In this document: positions 53,284-64,000 of the stretch, piece after piece | Numbering within the stretch: position 1 is the first letter of the stretch | Layout: the number at the start of each line of letters is the position of its first letter | Assembly: GCF_004798705.1 (NCBI RefSeq) | Contig: NZ_CP039290.1 | Coordinates: 1,178,001 to 1,242,000 of the forward strand | Direction: 5' to 3' | From: Arthrobacter sp. PAMC25564 | Lineage (GTDB): Bacteria > Actinomycetota > Actinomycetes > Actinomycetales > Micrococcaceae | DNA length: 64,000 bases | Translations under genes and position numbers: made by a program | Notes under the pieces: model-generated | What the model saw: only the letters and a program-made list of their open reading frames with translations | The model's database searches: none | Told to the model about the DNA's origin: nothing

Positions 53284-54468
53284 GTGTTCGGCTTGACCAT
53301 CCTGGACCTGGCGTTGGTTCTGACGCTCCTGTCCTACCTGATCCAAGGCCTGCGCAACGGCTTCCTGGTGACGCTCGGCGGCATCGCCGGCTTCGCGGCG
53401 GGCGCCGTGGCCGCGTTCGTCTCCGTGCCCATTGTCAACGACCTGGTGAAAGACAGCGGCTGGCGGCTCACGGCAATCGTGGCCACAGCCGTCCTCCTGA
53501 TGATTCTGGGCCACGGGCTCGGTACCATGATCGGGCGGAAAATCCGTGGTGTGGTGCGGATCCGCCCGCTCCGGGCGGCAGACCGTGCGGTCGGCGGCGG
53601 CGTGAACGTGGTGGTGTCCGCCCTCGTGATGTCGATGTTGGCCTTTAGCGTCGGGGCGCTGGGCGTGCCCTTTGTGTCCCAGCAGATTGCCGAGTCCAGG
53701 GTGATCCGGTTCATCGACGGCATGACGCCCACCCCGGTGAAGACATCCATGGCGCAGCTGCGGTCCGCCGTGATCGGCGAGGGCATCCCGACCCTGCTGG
53801 ACGGCCTCGGCCAGAACCAGCCCGTTGCCGTGCCCGACACCAGCACGGATACCCCCGCCTTGAACAAGGCCGCCGCCTCGGTGCTGAAGATCGCCGGAAC
53901 CGCATACCAGTGCGGGCAGAACCAGACCGGGACCGGCTTTGTGGTGTCGCCGGGGCGCGTCGTGACCAACGCCCACGTGGTCGCCGGCGTGCCGGAACCG
54001 GTGGTGGAGATTCCCGGCGGGGGCGTCCTGCCCGGACGCATCGTGTACTTCGACAACCAGCACGACCTTGCCGTCCTGGCCGTGGACGGGCTGCGTGCCG
54101 CCCCGGTTCCGCTCAGCTCCGGCCTTCCGGCCGGCAGCCCCGCCGCGTTCGCCGGCTATCCGCACGGCGGCCCGTTCCAGTCCAAGCCGGCCACGGTGCA
54201 GGGCATCGCCACGGTGCTGGTCCCGGATATTTACGGCAACAACCCCGCACCCGAAGACGTCTACCGCCTCGCCGGTGACGTCCAGCCGGGCAACTCCGGC
54301 GGGCCCTTGCTGACCACCGACGGCCAGGTGGCCGGGGTGGTCTTTGCCAAGGCCACGACCGAGTCCGGCCTGGGGTTCGCGATCACCATGACTGATCTGG
54401 GCCCGGTCGTCGGGCAGGCGGCCGGCCTGAGCAACGACGTCTCACCGGGGCAGTGCATCAAGAAATAG
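53284..54468 (+). CDS. marP: MarP-like membrane serine protease
   Basis: A 394-residue protein. Four N-terminal membrane helices (CvpA-like, residues about 5-120) anchor a trypsin-like domain with catalytic His in NAHVVAGV, Asp in NQHDLAVLAV and Ser in QPGNSGGPLL. In mycobacteria MarP keeps internal pH stable in acid by processing a wall hydrolase. The start is GTG at 53284 with GAGGAG before it. Confidence 0.92.
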   Translation: MFGLTILDLALVLTLLSYLIQGLRNGFLVTLGGIAGFAAGAVAAFVSVPIVNDLVKDSGWRLTAIVATAVLLMILGHGLGTMIGRKIRGVVRIRPLRAADRAVGGGVNVVVSALVMSMLAFSVGALGVPFVSQQIAESRVIRFIDGMTPTPVKTSMAQLRSAVIGEGIPTLLDGLGQNQPVAVPDTSTDTPALNKAAASVLKIAGTAYQCGQNQTGTGFVVSPGRVVTNAHVVAGVPEPVVEIPGGGVLPGRIVYFDNQHDLAVLAVDGLRAAPVPLSSGLPAGSPAAFAGYPHGGPFQSKPATVQGIATVLVPDIYGNNPAPEDVYRLAGDVQPGNSGGPLLTTDGQVAGVVFAKATTESGLGFAITMTDLGPVVGQAAGLSNDVSPGQCIKK

Positions 54469-54531
54469 CCGGCCGGAGCCGCCGTTGCCCCGGACATTGC
54501 CGCCGCCGCGGCGGGTCCACGGGCGGCAGGT

Positions 54532-54990
54532 TCAGTCCTGCAGACCCGCGAGGTACTCCACGGCGAAGCGGTAACCCATGATCCCGGCGCCGGCAATCAC
54601 GGCCTTGCTGATGTCGGAAAGATACGAGTGGTGCCGGAATTCCTCCCGGGCATGGACATTGGTGATGTGGACTTCGACGGCTGGCAGCTGCACCGCGGAG
54701 ATGGCATCCCGGATTGCGACCGAGGTGTGTGTGTAGGCTCCGGCGTTGATGACGATGCCGACCGCCTTGCCGCGGGCGGCATGGATGGCGTCGACGAGGG
54801 CGCCCTCATGATTGGACTGGAAGCACTCGACGTCCAGCCCGTGGGCGGCGCCGGCATCTTGGGCGAGCCGTTCGACGTCGGCCAGCGTTGCGGTGCCGTA
54901 TTTCTCGGGTTCACGGGTGCCGAGCAGGTTCAGGTTGGGTCCGTTGAGGACCAGGACGGTGCCGCGGCCGGCGGGGATGGCTTCGCTCAT
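54532..54990 (-). CDS. aroQ: 3-dehydroquinate dehydratase, type II
   Basis: A 152-residue type II dehydroquinase, third step of the shikimate pathway. It shows [19 protein letters not shown] (with the catalytic Tyr), [15 protein letters not shown] and [17 protein letters not shown] (catalytic His). The ATG at 54990 is chosen because the family begins there; an upstream start adds 22 residues not in the family. Confidence 0.94.
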   Translation of the reverse strand: MSEAIPAGRGTVLVLNGPNLNLLGTREPEKYGTATLADVERLAQDAGAAHGLDVECFQSNHEGALVDAIHAARGKAVGIVINAGAYTHTSVAIRDAISAVQLPAVEVHITNVHAREEFRHHSYLSDISKAVIAGAGIMGYRFAVEYLAGLQD

Positions 54991-55152
54991 GCCTGCCAAT
55001 GTATCGCGTTGCGTGCCCGACCGCGCGCTCCTCCGCACCGGGAATGCCGCGGGCACGGGCGGTGGGAAAGGCTGCGGCTCTGGCCCGCCCCCGCCCTGCT
55101 GCCTAGACTGGAGGGACCATCGCGCGGAAAAGCCCGATCTGGGAGCGTCATC

Positions 55153-56130
55153 ATGCGCAACATATACGTTTCAGGAACGATCATCCGTCGGGCAGTTGTC
55201 GCCCTGTTCGCCTTGGCGGCATTCTCCCTGCCGGCGCCCTTGGCCGCCGCGGGCCCGGCAGGAACCGACGGGCCGTCCGTGATCACCCTCCCCGGTGCCA
55301 CCGGCGCCGAGGGCATCGCCGCGGGAGAAGGCACCACGTTCTTCGCTGGGGACCGGCTCAACGGGGACATCTACCGCGGCGACGTCGACAAAGGCACCGC
55401 CAAACGGTTCATCGAGGCCCCGGGCGGCAGGGCAGCCCTCGGCATGAAGGCCGATCTGGACAACGGGCTGCTGTTCGTGGCCGGAGGCGCCACCGGGCAG
55501 GCCTACGTCTACAGCCTCGAAACGAGGGAAACGGTGGCCGTCTACCAGCTGGCCGCGGCCGGCACAAGTTTCATCAACGATGTCACGCTGACCGAGGACG
55601 GTGCCTGGTTCACCAACTCGCAGGCCGGTGAACTGTATTTTGTCCCGGTGGACCGCCACGGTGATCCGGGGGACGCCCGGATGCTGCCCCTGAAGGGACC
55701 GGCCGGAGAACTTGAACAGGGGTTCAACCTCAACGGGATCGCGGCCGTGCGGGACGGAGACACGCTGATCGTCGCGCACACCGTCCGGGGCGCCCTGTAC
55801 ACCGTGGACCCGGACACCGGATCCAGCGCACCGATCACCCTCACCGACCATGCCGGGGCAGCCCTTGGCGTGCCGAACGTCGACGGCATCATCGTCAGGG
55901 GAGACACCCTCTGGGCGGTCCAGAACGTGTCCAACCAGGTCAGCCGCATCCGGCTGGACCGGGGGCTGTCCGCCGGCGAGGTGCAGGAGGTCATCACGAG
56001 CCCGCACTTCGATGTCCCGACGACGGCGGCGCTCTTCGGTGGCACCCTCATCCTGGTCAACTCCAAGTTCACGAACCCCGCCGCCACGACGTTTGAGGCG
56101 GTCCTCGTTGACGCCCGCCCGGGGCACTGA
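55153..56130 (+). CDS. Secreted SMP-30-like beta-propeller protein
   Basis: A 325-residue protein with a long Sec-type signal (basic start RR, hydrophobic [19 protein letters not shown], then AGPAG cut region). The mature domain shows repeating beta-propeller blades (..[39 protein letters not shown]) resembling SMP-30/gluconolactonase-like proteins. It is probably extracellular or lipid-free periplasmic-type. Substrate unknown. GGGAG precedes the ATG. Confidence 0.82.
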   Translation: MRNIYVSGTIIRRAVVALFALAAFSLPAPLAAAGPAGTDGPSVITLPGATGAEGIAAGEGTTFFAGDRLNGDIYRGDVDKGTAKRFIEAPGGRAALGMKADLDNGLLFVAGGATGQAYVYSLETRETVAVYQLAAAGTSFINDVTLTEDGAWFTNSQAGELYFVPVDRHGDPGDARMLPLKGPAGELEQGFNLNGIAAVRDGDTLIVAHTVRGALYTVDPDTGSSAPITLTDHAGAALGVPNVDGIIVRGDTLWAVQNVSNQVSRIRLDRGLSAGEVQEVITSPHFDVPTTAALFGGTLILVNSKFTNPAATTFEAVLVDARPGH

Positions 56131-56178
56131 CCCTGGGGCTGCCCGGCGGGGTCCACGCCGCAGTGGACCGCAAACGGC

Positions 56179-56210
56179 GGCGGCGCCGCCCCAAAGTGGG
56201 CAGCGCCGCC
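56179..56210. terminator. Stem-loop between the SMP-30-like and acetyl-CoA synthetase genes
   Basis: GGCGGCGCCGCCC (56179-56191) pairs with GGGCAGCGCCGCC (56198-56210) with one mismatch and a six-base loop. It lies between converging genes. Confidence 0.65.
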
Positions 56211-56257
56211 GTCGACCCGGCAGGTTCACCCCGTGCGGGCCGAACCTGCGGGAGCAG

Positions 56258-58303
<2,046 letters not shown>

Positions 58304-58783
58304 GGTGAACCTCATCATTCATCGATCCGTGCTGCGCGGGCCCCGGATCTCCGCCACGCCGGGCCGCAGGCGCGACGTCGGGCAGCGGCTGATCACGGAC
58401 GTACCGCAAAGAGCTGTTCCGCACTAAACACTAATACCTCGGCCGGGTCCGACGTGTCCCCCGTCACAAAGGGTGCCGTGAGCGGTGTGTGTTAAGCGCC
58501 GAGTGGTATGGCCCTGGCGGGACTCCCCGGAACAGCCGCGGCCCCGGCCGGATGTCCGGGCCGGCGGCCCATGGGACGGCCCTGCGAGGACCGGCGGCGG
58601 CTCGTGCCGGCAAGTATTTTGCGCGTCTGCCCACGGCTTGTCAGCTAGTGATCGGCCATGCACTTGGCTAGGCTGAGATGAAGTTGTGACAACCAATGGA
58701 GGCGCCGGGACCGCTTGCGGTCTTGATCCTGCCTGCCGTTAGGCGGTGCTGTCCAGGGCGCCGCCACGCTAAGGAGAACCAGA
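58304..58783. other. Divergent intergenic region, no gene
   Basis: 480 bases between acsA (leftward) and the membrane gene at 58784. A weak Crp-like site is possible at 58453-58468 (perfect TCACA half, poor other half). An AT-richer patch near 58425 is a likely acsA promoter. No protein-coding frame is convincing. Confidence 0.55.
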
Positions 58784-60172
58784 ATGAACCAGCCAGCAAA
58801 CGGGCAACTGCACCCGCCCGTCCAGAAGCAGGGAAACATCGGTCCGGCCGGGTTTGGCGAAGAGCCGCGTTTCACGGTGGACCGGCAGTCCGGCAAGAAG
58901 AACGAGGCCGTTCTGGGACCCTTCACGATCCGCGACCTCACCGTGTTCGGCTCCACGCTGATTCTTTTTGTTGCCTCGCTGATTCCGATGTTTGGCGTCC
59001 GTTACAACCTGTGGAACCTGGGCAGCCTCTTCTTCCTGGGCCTGGGGATCGTGCTGCCACTGATCGTTTCCGCGCTTTTCGTGGCGCGCCGGGTCAGCCC
59101 GGGAACAAGGATCCGGATCGGTTCGCTGTCCGTGGACCAGTTCGCTTCCGTGGTGGCTGCCTTCTCCCTCGCCTTCTTCTTCCTGGCAGTCGCCGGTGCG
59201 TTCGCGCCGAGCATGCTGGTGGCACTCGTCGGCGCATTGGGACTCTTCGCCGCCACCGTGCTGGCTCGCCTGATTCCGTACTTCGCCGGCGATTTCCTGG
59301 GCCGCGGGGAAACCCCGGCCCATGTGGTGGCGCGTGAGGCTGCCGTGCCGGTCCGCAAACCTCGAGCACCCAAGGCTCCGGCGGCCGGCACGGAAGCCGG
59401 GCCCAAGGACGCGGCATCGAGCCCGATTGCGGGCTGGGCCAAGCGGCTCAAGCCGGGCAGCCCGGCGGCTGCCCCCGGAGCGGCCCCGCGCGGATACGGG
59501 TCCAACGGCAGCGCGCCCAGTGGCGCGGTCCCGGCTGCGGCAGTCCCGGCTGCGGCAGCGGGCGAAGAACAGACTTCCGTGCCGGCCTCCAGTGCGCCGG
59601 AAACCCATGCTTCCGACGTCGTAACGGGCGCTGCGTCTGCCACCCCGCTTGCTGCTGCCGCGCATGCTCCTGTCGAGCCGACCCTTGCTGCCGAGCCGTC
59701 CGCGACGCCGTCGACGGTCCCGTCCGGCACCCCGTCCGCCGAAGCGCCGACCCTGGCTGCCGGCGTCGAGGTGCCTTCTGCTTCCGCAGCCGGCGCCACT
59801 TCAGCACCGGAAGCGCCAGCGGTGCCTTCCGCGGTTGAAGAAACCCGTGCTGCGGATCTTCCGTCCGGTTCCGGCAGCTACGCTCCCACGACCGTCAACC
59901 CGCAGGTGCGCTTGCAGGAGCCGATCGGCGCCACCGTCGACCCGGCGAGCCGGCCCGTGGCCGACGAGGTCCAGCCGGTCCACGAGGCCTTCTGGTTCGC
60001 CGTGGCCCAGCCCCGCACAGCCGTCGACGAGCACACCGGCGTACCGGCTTTCGTCATTGAGCCCGGCGGCTGGGTGCTTGCGCTTGAGGACCGTGGCCAC
60101 GAATTCCTGGTCCAGCACACCGACGGCCGCGTGGGCGTGCTGCGCGACCTCAGCAGCATCGAACGCGGTTAG
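58784..60172 (+). CDS. Membrane protein with Ala/Pro-rich cytoplasmic tail
   Basis: A 462-residue protein. A hydrophilic N-terminal about 50 residues precede four membrane helices (about 54-170: [71 protein letters not shown]). Residues about 190-370 are disordered Ala/Pro/Ser/Thr-rich. The last about 85 residues resemble a folded module (..[21 protein letters not shown]). Not recognised. AAGGAG precedes the ATG. It is probably a membrane scaffold. Confidence 0.7.
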   Translation: MNQPANGQLHPPVQKQGNIGPAGFGEEPRFTVDRQSGKKNEAVLGPFTIRDLTVFGSTLILFVASLIPMFGVRYNLWNLGSLFFLGLGIVLPLIVSALFVARRVSPGTRIRIGSLSVDQFASVVAAFSLAFFFLAVAGAFAPSMLVALVGALGLFAATVLARLIPYFAGDFLGRGETPAHVVAREAAVPVRKPRAPKAPAAGTEAGPKDAASSPIAGWAKRLKPGSPAAAPGAAPRGYGSNGSAPSGAVPAAAVPAAAAGEEQTSVPASSAPETHASDVVTGAASATPLAAAAHAPVEPTLAAEPSATPSTVPSGTPSAEAPTLAAGVEVPSASAAGATSAPEAPAVPSAVEETRAADLPSGSGSYAPTTVNPQVRLQEPIGATVDPASRPVADEVQPVHEAFWFAVAQPRTAVDEHTGVPAFVIEPGGWVLALEDRGHEFLVQHTDGRVGVLRDLSSIERG

Positions 60173-60182
60173 CCTGACCCCG

Positions 60183-61070
60183 GTGGCCACCCAGCCCGGC
60201 ACCCCTGAATCCGGCATCGTCAACCCCGCCGCCCGGAAGCCTGTTACCCGGAAGCCCGCCGCCCGGAAGCCTGTCACGGTCCGGGCATCGGGGGAGTCGT
60301 TGCTGGGGCTCAAGCGCCGTGCCCGCAGGATCAACAAGGCGCTCGCCGAACAGTATCCGTACGCTCATGCGGAGCTGGATTTCCGCAGCCCGTTCGAACT
60401 GGTGGTGGCCACCGTGCTCTCGGCCCAGACCACGGATGTGCTGGTCAACCAGATCACGCCCTTGCTGTTCGCCCGCTATCCGGACGCGCGGAGCATGGCC
60501 GAGGCAGACCCGGCCGAGCTGGAAGCGATCATCAAACCCACCGGGTTCTTCCGCGCCAAGGCCAGGAACCTGATGGCGCTGTGCAACCGGCTCGTGGACG
60601 AGTACGACGGCGAGGTGCCGGGACGGCTGGAAGACCTGGTGACCCTGCCCGGCGTCGGACGGAAGACCGCCAACGTTGTGTTGGGAAATGCCTTTGGCAT
60701 CCCCGGCATCACGGTGGACACCCACTTCGGCCGGCTGGCCAGGCGCTTCGGGTGGACCGGTTCGGACGATCCGGTGCGCATCGAGGCCGACGTCGCCGAA
60801 TTGTTCGCACCGAAAGACTGGACCATGCTCTCGCACCGCGTCGTGTTCCACGGACGCCGGGTCTGCCATTCGCGCAAGCCGGCCTGCGGGGCCTGCGCGG
60901 TGGCCAACTGGTGCCCGAGTTATGGTGCCGGCGAGACGGACCCGGAGAAGGCGAAGAAACTGCTGAAGTATGAGCTGGCCCCGGGACAGGAGGCGCTGCT
61001 GGCGCAATTGCTGGCTGAAACGCACCGGGCCGCCGAAATCCGGATGGAATCGCAGAGGAAGCACCGATGA
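60183..61070 (+). CDS. nth: Endonuclease III
   Basis: A 295-residue base-excision glycosylase/AP lyase. The HhH motif is [18 protein letters not shown] with catalytic Lys, Asp in [12 protein letters not shown], and the 4Fe-4S cluster C-x6-C-x2-C-x5-C as [17 protein letters not shown]. The GTG at 60183 adds a basic N-terminal tail with repeated RKP; the tail is a repeat of [10 protein letters not shown] type. A later in-frame start is possible. The next gene overlaps by ATGA. Confidence 0.92.
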   Translation: MATQPGTPESGIVNPAARKPVTRKPAARKPVTVRASGESLLGLKRRARRINKALAEQYPYAHAELDFRSPFELVVATVLSAQTTDVLVNQITPLLFARYPDARSMAEADPAELEAIIKPTGFFRAKARNLMALCNRLVDEYDGEVPGRLEDLVTLPGVGRKTANVVLGNAFGIPGITVDTHFGRLARRFGWTGSDDPVRIEADVAELFAPKDWTMLSHRVVFHGRRVCHSRKPACGACAVANWCPSYGAGETDPEKAKKLLKYELAPGQEALLAQLLAETHRAAEIRMESQRKHR

Positions 61071-61747
61071 CTGCACGCCAGGACCTGATTGACCTCGTGG
61101 CCGCCATGGAAGCGGGTACGGCGCCCGCACCGGATCCGCGCTGGCGCGAGCTCGACGTCGCGCCCGGCGAACGCATCCGCAGGGCAGCCATTCTGATGCT
61201 CTTCGGGGCGCTCGACAACGTTCCGGCCGCCTCCGTCAAGCTGCTGGCGCCGGCCGATCTGGACGTTCTCCTGCTGCAGCGCGCGCAGACCCTGGATGAC
61301 CACCCCGGACTGGTTGCATTCCCCGGCGGAGGGATCGACCCGGGTGAATCCGTCATCGAAGCAGCGCTGCGCGAGGGGGAAGAGGAAACCGGGCTGAATC
61401 CCGCCGGCGTCGAGGTCCTCGGCATCATGCCGGAACTGGCGCTGCCGCGCGGCAACTTCCTGGTCAAGCCCGTCCTGGCCTGGTGGGCCGCCCAGTCACC
61501 GGTCCGAGTCGTGGACTACGGCGAATCCGCCCAGGTCTTCCGGGTCCCGGTCCGGGACCTGCTGGACCCGGACAACCGGGTCACGGCTACCGTAAGCCGC
61601 GCCGGAGAGACTTTCGAAAGCCCCGCCTTCACCGTGAACGGGCTGGTGGTGTGGGGCTTTACCGGGATGATCCTCAGCCAGCTCTTTGACCAGCTGGGCT
61701 GGGCAGTTCCCTGGGACCGCACCCGCCGCCACGTGCTCGAGGTCTGA
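61067..61747 (+). CDS. Nudix hydrolase, CoA pyrophosphatase-like
   Basis: A 226-residue Nudix protein. The Nudix box is [22 protein letters not shown] (over 20 residues, so only its ends are given here: GGGID and EEETGL). It is preceded by [19 protein letters not shown], the CoA-diphosphatase/NUDT7-like lead. It may hydrolyse CoA or related nucleotides. It is coupled to nth by an ATGA overlap. Confidence 0.85.
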   Translation: MTARQDLIDLVAAMEAGTAPAPDPRWRELDVAPGERIRRAAILMLFGALDNVPAASVKLLAPADLDVLLLQRAQTLDDHPGLVAFPGGGIDPGESVIEAALREGEEETGLNPAGVEVLGIMPELALPRGNFLVKPVLAWWAAQSPVRVVDYGESAQVFRVPVRDLLDPDNRVTATVSRAGETFESPAFTVNGLVVWGFTGMILSQLFDQLGWAVPWDRTRRHVLEV

Positions 61748-61753
61748 GGACGG

Positions 61754-62014
61754 CTAGCCGGATGTCAGCTGTTTGGCGGCCCGGGGAATGTGCGGCCGCG
61801 CCGTCGGCGCGCTGGTGGAAGGACGGCTCCCGCGGCGGGAGTGGTCCACGACCAGGCCGGTCGCGGCGTTCTCGCGTACGGCGTGGATGCCCGCAGCTGC
61901 GCCCTTGATGGTGCTAAACAATGGTGAAACGGCAAGTACCGTTCCATCCGCTGCCGTCAGCTTGAAGAAGTACGCCTCTTCTCCAGCTTCGGCGATCTCA
62001 AAAACTCCAGCCAA
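61754..62014 (-). CDS. YegP/DUF1508-like protein
   Basis: An 86-residue DUF1508-like protein (LAGVFEIAEAGEEAYFFKLT, ..GTVLAVSPLFSTIKGAAAGI). The start is taken as TTG at 62014, because GGGGAGG lies about seven bases before it; TTG at 62029 lacks this. A paralogue is at 33954. Role unknown. Confidence 0.8.
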   Translation of the reverse strand: MAGVFEIAEAGEEAYFFKLTAADGTVLAVSPLFSTIKGAAAGIHAVRENAATGLVVDHSRRGSRPSTSAPTARPHIPRAAKQLTSG

Positions 62015-62154
62015 ACTGTGCCTCCCCAATATCCATGCCTCATTGCATTGGCCGGTGGTGTGTTGTTGATCACCGGCCTGTCCAACCCTAGCGGGGGGAA
62101 CCGACAGGGCAAAACGTACCGGCGGGTACGTTACCCGGAGTTTCAGAAAGGCTC

Positions 62155-63879
62155 CTATTTGGCCTTGTCATAGGAGTCCACGACGGCGACGCTCACCGGG
62201 AATTCCACCGGAATCCTGCCGAACAGCAGCTCCTTGGCAGCATTCGCGGCCTCCTCGATGGCCCGGACGCAGTCCGGGACGGCCGCATCAGGGCAGTGGA
62301 CCATCACCTCATCGTGCAGGAAGAAGACGAGTTCCCCGGCTGGGGCGCCGTCCGCCCGCAGGGTGCGCAGCCGGCGTCGTAGTTCCGCCAGCCAGCAGGC
62401 CGCCCAGTCGGCCGCCGAACCCTGCACGACGAAGTTCCGGGTGAACCTGCCGCGCGAGCGGGCGAGGGAATCCGCCCGGCGCTGTTCCTCGGCTGTCGTG
62501 GATTGCTGGCTTTGCAGCCAGCGGTCCGACGGCGGCGGGCTGCTGCGGCCGAGGCGCGACGTGACGGTCCTGCCTGCCTCGCCCTCGCGGGCCGCCTGCT
62601 CGACAAATCCGACGGCGCGGGGATACGTGCGGGCCAGTTGGGGCATCAGTCGCCCGGACTCGCCCGTCGTGGCGCCGTAGATCGCGCCGAGCAGCGCCAC
62701 CTTTGCCTTGGCCCGGTCGCCGCCGAATCCCTGCGCTGCGATCCCCGCGTAGAGGTCCTTGTCCCGTGCGGCGTCGGCCATCCGGGTGTCCTGGGCTAGC
62801 GCCACCAGCACCCGCGGCTCAAGCTGCGAGGCGTCGGCGACGATCAGCTTGTGGCCGGGATCGGCATGCACCGCGCCGCGGATCTGGCGTGGGATCTGCA
62901 GCGCCCCGCCGCCGCGCGAGGCCCAGCGGCCGGAGACCACGCCGCCCACCACATATTCGGGCTGGAAGCGGCCGTTCTTCACCCAGGCGTCAAGCCAGGT
63001 CCAGCCGTTGGCGGTGTGCAGCCGGGAGAGCTTCTTGAAGGCCAGCAGCGGCTCTATCGCCGGGTGGGCGGATTCCTTCAGCTCCCACTGCCGGGTGGTC
63101 TTCACCTCGATGCCGTTCCGGTGCAGGGCACGCATGAGCTCCTGTGGGGAGTCCGGGTTCAGTGCGGGGGAATTCAGCAGCTGCCGCAGCTCGGCGGTGA
63201 GGGCCTCAAGTTTTGCCGGCCGGTGCCCCGGTGACGGGCGCGGGCCGAGGAAGCCGGCCAGGATCTGCTCATGCAGTTCCTCGCGCCAGGGGACTCCGGT
63301 GTGCTGCATTTCCGCGGCGATCATGGCGCCCGCGGATTCGGCGGCGAGCAGCAGTTGGAGGCGCTGCCTTCGGTTGTCGCTGTCGCGTCCGACGCCGGGC
63401 CCTCCCGCTTGGCTGAGCGCTTCCTGCTGGGCGGCATATTCGGCGCGGAGGTCCTCGGGCGAATGCCGCGGCGCCCGCCGCAGGCCGGGATCGTCAAACA
63501 GCGCGCCCTGCTCAGCCGGCGGGGGAGGCGGCTGCAGGGCCCGCGGCGGCTGCACGATGTCATCGTCCTGTGTCAGCTTTTCCGCACTGAGGGCATACGC
63601 GGTATGGGCGGTGAACTCCGAGTGCGCCAGGATGGCGCCGCACAGCGTGAGGTCGTAACAGCGTTCCAGCTCCACCCCGGCAGCCAGCAGGGCCGGGTAC
63701 CAGTCCTGGGTGCGGTGCCAGATCCAGCGCGGACGCCGCTTCTCGAGATCGAGGACGACGCCGGGCAGCTCGGCGGCGCTGATCACGCGCGGTTCCGGGC
63801 CGGCCGGGCCCGGGGCGCCGGCCGCGGTGAGCTCCTGGAGGGCTGCCCCGTCGGCATGGGCGGCGAGCAGCAGATACAT
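62155..63879 (-). CDS. polA-like bifunctional 3'-5' exonuclease/DNA polymerase
   Basis: A 574-residue family A polymerase lacking the 5'-nuclease domain. Polymerase motif A is HKLIVADASQLEPRVLVAL (with the catalytic Asp), motif B includes KAKVALLGAIYGATTG, and motif C is FFLHDEVMVHC (HDE). The N-terminal part has an exonuclease-like fold but key acidic motifs are not clear. It is a known actinobacterial type whose role is not settled. The ATG at 63879 is the only start near the domain. Confidence 0.88.
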   Translation of the reverse strand: MYLLLAAHADGAALQELTAAGAPGPAGPEPRVISAAELPGVVLDLEKRRPRWIWHRTQDWYPALLAAGVELERCYDLTLCGAILAHSEFTAHTAYALSAEKLTQDDDIVQPPRALQPPPPPAEQGALFDDPGLRRAPRHSPEDLRAEYAAQQEALSQAGGPGVGRDSDNRRQRLQLLLAAESAGAMIAAEMQHTGVPWREELHEQILAGFLGPRPSPGHRPAKLEALTAELRQLLNSPALNPDSPQELMRALHRNGIEVKTTRQWELKESAHPAIEPLLAFKKLSRLHTANGWTWLDAWVKNGRFQPEYVVGGVVSGRWASRGGGALQIPRQIRGAVHADPGHKLIVADASQLEPRVLVALAQDTRMADAARDKDLYAGIAAQGFGGDRAKAKVALLGAIYGATTGESGRLMPQLARTYPRAVGFVEQAAREGEAGRTVTSRLGRSSPPPSDRWLQSQQSTTAEEQRRADSLARSRGRFTRNFVVQGSAADWAACWLAELRRRLRTLRADGAPAGELVFFLHDEVMVHCPDAAVPDCVRAIEEAANAAKELLFGRIPVEFPVSVAVVDSYDKAK

Positions 63880-63910
63880 AGCTCAATTCTGCCCTGCCTG
63901 GCGGGGCGGG

Positions 63911-63951
63911 TTGCCCGCGGCTTGTCCACTGATTGCCCGCGGCTTGTCCAC
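63911..63951. repeat. Two DnaA-box-like direct repeats upstream of the polymerase gene
   Basis: TTGCCCGCGGCTTGTCCAC is repeated at 63911-63929 and 63933-63951, period 22. Each ends with TTGTCCAC; the second continues as TTGTCCACA, the preferred Streptomyces DnaA box. Confidence 0.75.
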
Positions 63952-64000
63952 ATAGCGCAGGCCGGACGTTACGGCGCGTCCCGGTGTCGGGCACAGTGAC

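Noticed and set aside
58453..58468. Crp/GlxR site for acsA
   Set aside because: One half TCACA fits but the other half and the TA centre do not; too weak to list as a feature of its own.

Overview
The window looks like chromosome of a high-GC actinobacterium of the Micrococcaceae (Arthrobacter / Pseudarthrobacter type). The basis is the very high G+C with strong G/C preference at third codon positions, frequent GTG and TTG starts, and gene families typical of that group: a MarP-type membrane serine protease, a Crp/GlxR-like regulator, a polA-like exonuclease/polymerase and a CtpE-like P-type ATPase. The genus is an inference. No prophage, CRISPR array, rRNA or replication origin was seen. There is one tRNA (Pro, CGG) and one decayed insertion sequence.

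Layout. 1-1.5 kb: a partial zinc-type dehydrogenase, a YciI protein and a LysR regulator broken by a one-base frameshift. 1.6-10.9 kb: an IclR-controlled catabolic cluster, all on the plus strand: MHS permease, Gfo/Idh/MocA dehydrogenase, old-yellow-enzyme-type reductase, TIM-barrel isomerase-like protein, aldo/keto reductase and a ketosteroid-dehydrogenase-like flavoprotein. Three of the genes overlap by ATGA; the substrate is unknown, probably a cyclic polyol or carbocyclic acid. 11-34 kb: a stress and ion-homeostasis region with two divergent P-type ATPases, a phosphoribosyltransferase-hydrolase fusion, DUF302, a four-gene universal-stress/membrane operon, an AlkC/AlkD-like repair protein, an HspR-like regulator divergent from hsp20, a J-domain protein, GH1 and GH15 enzymes, an App1-like phosphatase and a YegP-like protein. 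34-42 kb: an SDR, an IS5-family element, a sterol-carrier protein, an asparaginase, a membrane molybdoenzyme, purD and purC.

41.6-43.3 kb holds the most interesting locus. A cytoplasmic HTH-TPR regulator is divergent from a 69-residue secreted-type peptide that contains three perfect copies of VGNWPDPM and ends exactly on the third. With its own promoter, RBS and strong terminator, this resembles an RRNPP-type receptor and pheromone precursor, an architecture known from Firmicutes and, to my knowledge, not established in Micrococcaceae.

43.4-64 kb: tRNA-Pro, a heterodimeric ABC exporter with one predicted degenerate ATP site, a metallophosphoesterase, a class A penicillin-binding protein, RidA, Nudix, Crp, MarP, AroQ, a secreted beta-propeller-like protein, acetyl-CoA synthetase, a membrane protein with an Ala/Pro-rich tail, endonuclease III (nth) coupled to a Nudix hydrolase, a second YegP-like protein and a polA-like polymerase.
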